Assembly (NCBI GenBank): GCA_024692805.1
Contig: JAILMD010000005.1
Coordinates: 1 to 16,634, forward strand
Length of the DNA: 16,634 nt
Reading direction: 5' to 3'
DNA from: a bacterium
GTDB lineage: Bacteria > Bacillota > Clostridia > Christensenellales > UBA1242
Part shown: positions 14,049 through 16,634 of the stretch, piece after piece
Position numbering within the stretch: position 1 is the first letter of the stretch
Layout: each line of letters begins with the position of its first letter
Notes under the pieces: generated by a model
Database searches by the model: none
What the model was told of the DNA's origin: nothing
What the model saw: the letters and a program-made list of their open reading frames with translations, nothing else
Translations under genes and position numbers: made by a program

Positions 14049-14510
14049 TTAAACTTCGTTTTTACGTTTATCTTTAAAGAATTCGGTAACTAATTTTGAA
14101 CAACTATCTTCTAAAACACCTTCGGTTATTGTTGTTTTGAAATTAAGCATTGCTCTTTCATTTAATTCTTTGCAAGTTATTGCATCTTTATGCCCAATTT
14201 TTGCGCCAAAAATAAGCCTTTTTATTCGCGCATTAAGTATTGCGCCAAAACACATCAAGCAAGGCTCAAGCGTAACAAAAATTTCGCAGTTATTAAGCCT
14301 AAAATCTTTAATCTTTTTGCAGGCTTTGTTTATTGCTAAAATCTCAGCGTGGTCAGTTGCCTTGCGCTTTGTTTGCCTAAGGTTATGCGCCTTAGCAATA
14401 ACTTTATCACCTAAAACAATAACCGCCCCAACAGGAACTTCCCCTTTCTTTTCTGCAATTTTTGCTTCTTCTAGGGCTTGCGCCATAAAAAGTTCATCTC
14501 TTGTTACCAT
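14049..14510 (-). CDS. tadA: tRNA-specific adenosine deaminase TadA
   Basis: Converts adenosine 34 to inosine in the anticodon of tRNA-Arg(ACG), allowing wobble reading; zinc enzyme of the cytidine-deaminase fold. 153 aa, normal length. H54-A-E56 supplies a zinc ligand and the catalytic Glu, and P83-C84-L-M-C87 supplies the two Cys ligands. PVGAVIV (26-32) and the ARIKRLIFGAK segment are typical. The ATG lies inside the end of the M14 gene (17-base overlap), with only a distant GGGGAT upstream, so translation is probably coupled. The last gene of the rlmH run; the next promoter starts five bases past its stop codon. Confidence 0.96.
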   Translation of the reverse strand: MVTRDELFMAQALEEAKIAEKKGEVPVGAVIVLGDKVIAKAHNLRQTKRKATDHAEILAINKACKKIKDFRLNNCEIFVTLEPCLMCFGAILNARIKRLIFGAKIGHKDAITCKELNERAMLNFKTTITEGVLEDSCSKLVTEFFKDKRKNEV

Positions 14511-15378
14511 TAAAATTTTCTATCCCCACTTCACTAATATAGTTTTTTGCGCTAATAATAGCGTCAAAAAAATGATTAAACCTAACAATAATATTTCTTA
14601 AATTGCGTTCTGTTATTGGGTGAGTCAACTTATCACTTCCAACCTCAATAGTTATTGAAGGAATTTTTAATTTACTAACGCAATAATCTTTAAGCCCACC
14701 GCAACTTAATGTTTTATTGTTATCTAGTTTATATTTTAACACTTTTGCAAAAAAATTAGCAACTTTTTTATGGTGCTTTAAAACATCGCCTTTTAACCCA
14801 AAATTATAATAAATAACCTCACCCTTGCTATGTAAACTTATGGTAAACGCCGGTTTTATAAGTCTAACCAAATTAGCAATAGACTTTGTTTCGCTCTCAC
14901 TTTCAGGATTAATTCCAGCAAAACCTTGACTTGAAGGAGCGCTTCTTAAATTAGGGTCAGAATTAAATTTAGCGTCAAAATTATTGTTTAAATCAACCCC
15001 CCTTGCGTTAGCTTTAAATAACCTATAATCATTATTGCCGTTAATTTCTTTAAGCGTTTTAACAAAGTTATCGGGAACGCTCTTTTCCCCAAAATAACCA
15101 ATCATAACGCCATCAGGGTTTACCAAAGGAACAATAATTATGTTAGGCATAATACCCCTAAATTTATCAAAATTTGCGTCTAACCTTTTGGCTAAAAGAA
15201 GCGCAATATTCGTTGTTATATTTTCGCGCGCGTGAATGCTTGCTGAGATAACAAAAGTCTGCCTCGCCCCAAAATTGAAACTGACGCAAAAAATTGGTCG
15301 CCCAAAAAACGAACGCCCAATTATTCTAACTTTCCCATTTTTAAATTTTAATCTTGTTTTTAACTCTAAATAATCCAA
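14494..15378 (-). CDS. M14-family zinc carboxypeptidase-like protein
   Basis: 294 aa, no signal peptide, so presumably cytoplasmic. Metal and catalytic residues of family M14 are in place: H49-A-R-E52 (zinc ligands), N87-P-D-G, substrate-binding R127 in ARGVDLNNNFD, third zinc ligand H183 in SLHSKGE, and catalytic E245 in TIEVGSD. The GRSFFGRPI lead-in and the LNNNFD segment resemble bacterial members that cut D-Glu/diaminopimelate bonds in cell-wall peptides, so recycling of muropeptides is a reasonable guess but not shown. The start is TTG 15378 with a weak AGG site 6 bases upstream, and no closer ATG exists. A nine-base-pair inverted repeat (15377-15408) covers the start. It ends in TGA, overlapping tadA by 17 bases. 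Confidence 0.9.
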   Translation of the reverse strand: MDYLELKTRLKFKNGKVRIIGRSFFGRPIFCVSFNFGARQTFVISASIHARENITTNIALLLAKRLDANFDKFRGIMPNIIIVPLVNPDGVMIGYFGEKSVPDNFVKTLKEINGNNDYRLFKANARGVDLNNNFDAKFNSDPNLRSAPSSQGFAGINPESESETKSIANLVRLIKPAFTISLHSKGEVIYYNFGLKGDVLKHHKKVANFFAKVLKYKLDNNKTLSCGGLKDYCVSKLKIPSITIEVGSDKLTHPITERNLRNIIVRFNHFFDAIISAKNYISEVGIENFNGNKR

Positions 15379-15408
15379 AACTAACCTATTTCATTTTATG
15401 TTAGTTTT
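15377..15408 (-). repeat. Inverted repeat covering the M14 gene start
   Basis: AAAACTAAC (15377-15385 on plus) pairs perfectly with GTTAGTTTT (15400-15408) around a 14-base loop. In the message the 3' arm contains the first two bases of the TTG start and part of its AGG site. There is no following U tract, so it does not look like a terminator. It could limit translation initiation of the M14 gene. Confidence 0.5.
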
Positions 15409-15418
15409 AAATTAAAAA

Positions 15419-15883
15419 TTACTTATGGTAAGGCAAATTGTTATTAATTGAAAAAGCCCTATAAATCTGCTCAATTAAAACCAACTTCATAATTTCGTGC
15501 GGAAAGGTTATTTTACCAAAACTCATAACGAAATTAGCCCTATCTAAAACCTCTTGGCTAAACCCGCAAGACCCGCCAATAACGAAAGTTATTGTGCTTG
15601 CTGATAACATAATGTTATCTATTCTTTTAGCAAATTCTTCGCTTGATAACATTTCGCCGCGCCTATCAAGACAAATTGTAAACCCCTCAAAACTTTTAAG
15701 TTGTAAAACGCTTTCTTTTTTCTTTGAGTTTTCTATTTCGCCGCTGTTTTTTGGCGCAAATTCCGGAACATAAACAATGCTAACATTTGCCCAAGCGCTA
15801 AGTCTTTTAGAAAAGTCTTCAACGCTTTTTGTTAGCTCTTTTTCTTTTCCGCTTCCTGTTGCAACAATTTTAATCTTAACCAT
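15419..15883 (-). CDS. rlmH: 23S rRNA pseudouridine-1915 N3-methyltransferase RlmH
   Basis: SPOUT-class methyltransferase that methylates pseudouridine 1915 in helix 69 of 23S rRNA on assembled ribosomes, using S-adenosylmethionine. 154 aa, the usual size. Diagnostic features: CLDRRGEMLSSEEFA (71-85), knot loop FVIGGSCGF (100-108), and the C-terminal signature ITFPHE (125-130), EQIYRA (138-143), ending PYHK. Lys133 stands where Arg is common, a mild change. The ATG shares a base with the TAA of the CPBP gene (TAATG), so translation is coupled to it. First housekeeping gene of the run that continues to the M14 gene and tadA. Confidence 0.97.
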   Translation of the reverse strand: MVKIKIVATGSGKEKELTKSVEDFSKRLSAWANVSIVYVPEFAPKNSGEIENSKKKESVLQLKSFEGFTICLDRRGEMLSSEEFAKRIDNIMLSASTITFVIGGSCGFSQEVLDRANFVMSFGKITFPHEIMKLVLIEQIYRAFSINNNLPYHK

Positions 15884-16634
15884 TAACTAACAAACCCATT
15901 AACCAGCGCTATTACCCATTCAATTCCAAGGAAAACCGCGCTAATCATTAAATAAATTATTGCCTTTTTGCTAATCTTGTTGTCTTGGCTTTTTTCAGGG
16001 TTAACCTTATAAACAACTGCTCCGCCATCTTCTTCAACCTGCTCAAAGGCCTTGTTTTCAACGTATATTTTATCTAATTCGTCTTGGCTAAGATATTCAG
16101 CACTTCCGTTATTAACTTTGTGGTTAGTTTTAACAATTCTTTTTATTTCGTTAATGATTAAATAAACTGCTAAAACAACAATAGCAGCGCTAATAACAAA
16201 ACTAACAACCTTGCCAATTGGGCTTAATGTTGCAACTGCGTCAGCTGAATCAGTTCCCCCACCTTTTGCTAAGTTATAAATAAAACTATATAACAAAACA
16301 ATAAAGTTGTTCATAAAGTGAATAATAATCGTTAGTAAAAGATTGCCTGTGTAATAAACAATAAAGCCTAAAACAACACCTAAAATGAATTGGTGAATTG
16401 TTTGATCAGGACTTCCATGCATCAAAGTAAATAAAACAGCGCTCATTATTATTGCAAAGAATTTTCCACACCTAGCAAGGCCGTTTAAAACTAATCCCCT
16501 AAACATTATTTCTTCGCAAACAGCAGGAATAACTGCAACTAAAAGCGTATAAATAAGCAAATCCCAAACTGTTTCAACAGAAATAGAACTAGGCGAACTA
16601 TGATACCCTAAAGCCTCTAAAACTTCAAGAAAAA
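15883..16634 (-). CDS. CPBP family intramembrane metalloprotease (5' end beyond right edge)
   Basis: About 250 codons are visible. The frame is open to the window edge, so the start lies outside. The frame reads through the TTG at 16560 without interruption (the upstream part reads V-E-A/L-L-G-Y-H-S-S-P-S-S type sequence), so that TTG is not the start. CPBP/CAAX-protease motifs are present: E-E-I-M-F-R-G (encoded at 16497-16517), F-T-L-M-H, and H-F-M-N-N, each in a membrane segment. After the catalytic part come a further membrane span, a charged loop of about 70 residues, and a final span near the C-terminus. Members act as intramembrane proteases, or in bacteriocin self-immunity; the substrate is unknown. 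Its TAA overlaps the ATG of rlmH. Confidence 0.88.
   Translation of the reverse strand, partial: FLEVLEALGYHSSPSSISVETVWDLLIYTLLVAVIPAVCEEIMFRGLVLNGLARCGKFFAIIMSAVLFTLMHGSPDQTIHQFILGVVLGFIVYYTGNLLLTIIIHFMNNFIVLLYSFIYNLAKGGGTDSADAVATLSPIGKVVSFVISAAIVVLAVYLIINEIKRIVKTNHKVNNGSAEYLSQDELDKIYVENKAFEQVEEDGGAVVYKVNPEKSQDNKISKKAIIYLMISAVFLGIEWVIALVNGFVS

Noticed and set aside
13742..14601. Plus-strand open frames of 111 and 154 codons
   Set aside because: They lie antisense to the glmU-like gene, tadA and the M14 gene, whose motifs are clear. They look like reflections of codon bias in those genes.
16558..16560. TTG as the start of the CPBP protease gene
   Set aside because: The frame stays open upstream to the window edge, and family members have more N-terminal sequence, so this is an internal Leu codon.

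Overview
The window looks like a chromosomal segment of an AT-rich, low-GC Gram-positive bacterium (Bacillota), probably an uncultured Clostridia-like lineage. The evidence is Shine-Dalgarno sites such as AAGGAG and GGAGG, sigma-A-type promoters of the TTGAAA-17-TATAAT kind, two lipoproteins with LSGC lipoboxes, a PrsA-like foldase lipoprotein, and a glmU-like/pth/mfd gene order that recalls the Bacillus glmU-prs-ctc-pth-mfd region. All genes lie on the minus strand, so transcription runs from high to low coordinates. Genes are tightly packed, there is no gap above about 110 bases, and I see no tRNA, rRNA, IS element, phage or CRISPR. Stops are TAA, except one TGA, and the standard bacterial code fits.

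In the order of transcription: a CPBP membrane protease (cut by the right edge), rlmH, an M14 carboxypeptidase-like gene and tadA form one run with overlaps or a short gap (16634-14049). A promoter then starts a shrunken, degenerate GlmU-like gene followed by pth (14044-12389). mfd has its own promoter (12381-8889). A long PrsA/SurA-like lipoprotein follows, with its own promoter and a strong UUCG-loop terminator (8866-6878). Next comes a gene of unknown function built of about 30-residue helical repeats, again with its own promoter (6870-5744). A flippase-like membrane protein, a small exported protein and an M23/LytM protein follow (5733-3132). A hairpin terminator sits between the flippase-like gene and the small exported protein. 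Pyruvate kinase and a Nudix hydrolase form a two-gene operon (3129-1073). A hypothetical lipoprotein stands alone (1018-253). A gene of unknown function is cut by the left edge.

Functionally this is mostly housekeeping: translation quality control (pth, tadA, rlmH), transcription-coupled repair (mfd), glycolysis (pyk), and envelope work (CPBP, foldase, flippase, M23, M14). The most interesting points are these. Four promoters sit so close to their start codons that the predicted 5' leaders are 0 to 5 bases; three of the four genes have no Shine-Dalgarno site. The GlmU-like protein has lost recognisable active-site motifs at both ends. The small exported protein plus M23 pair may be a contracted remnant of the sporulation-linked ywmB-murA-spoIID-spoIIQ region. 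The foldase has a parvulin-like domain split by an acidic insertion. Functions were assigned by reading motifs, with no database search.
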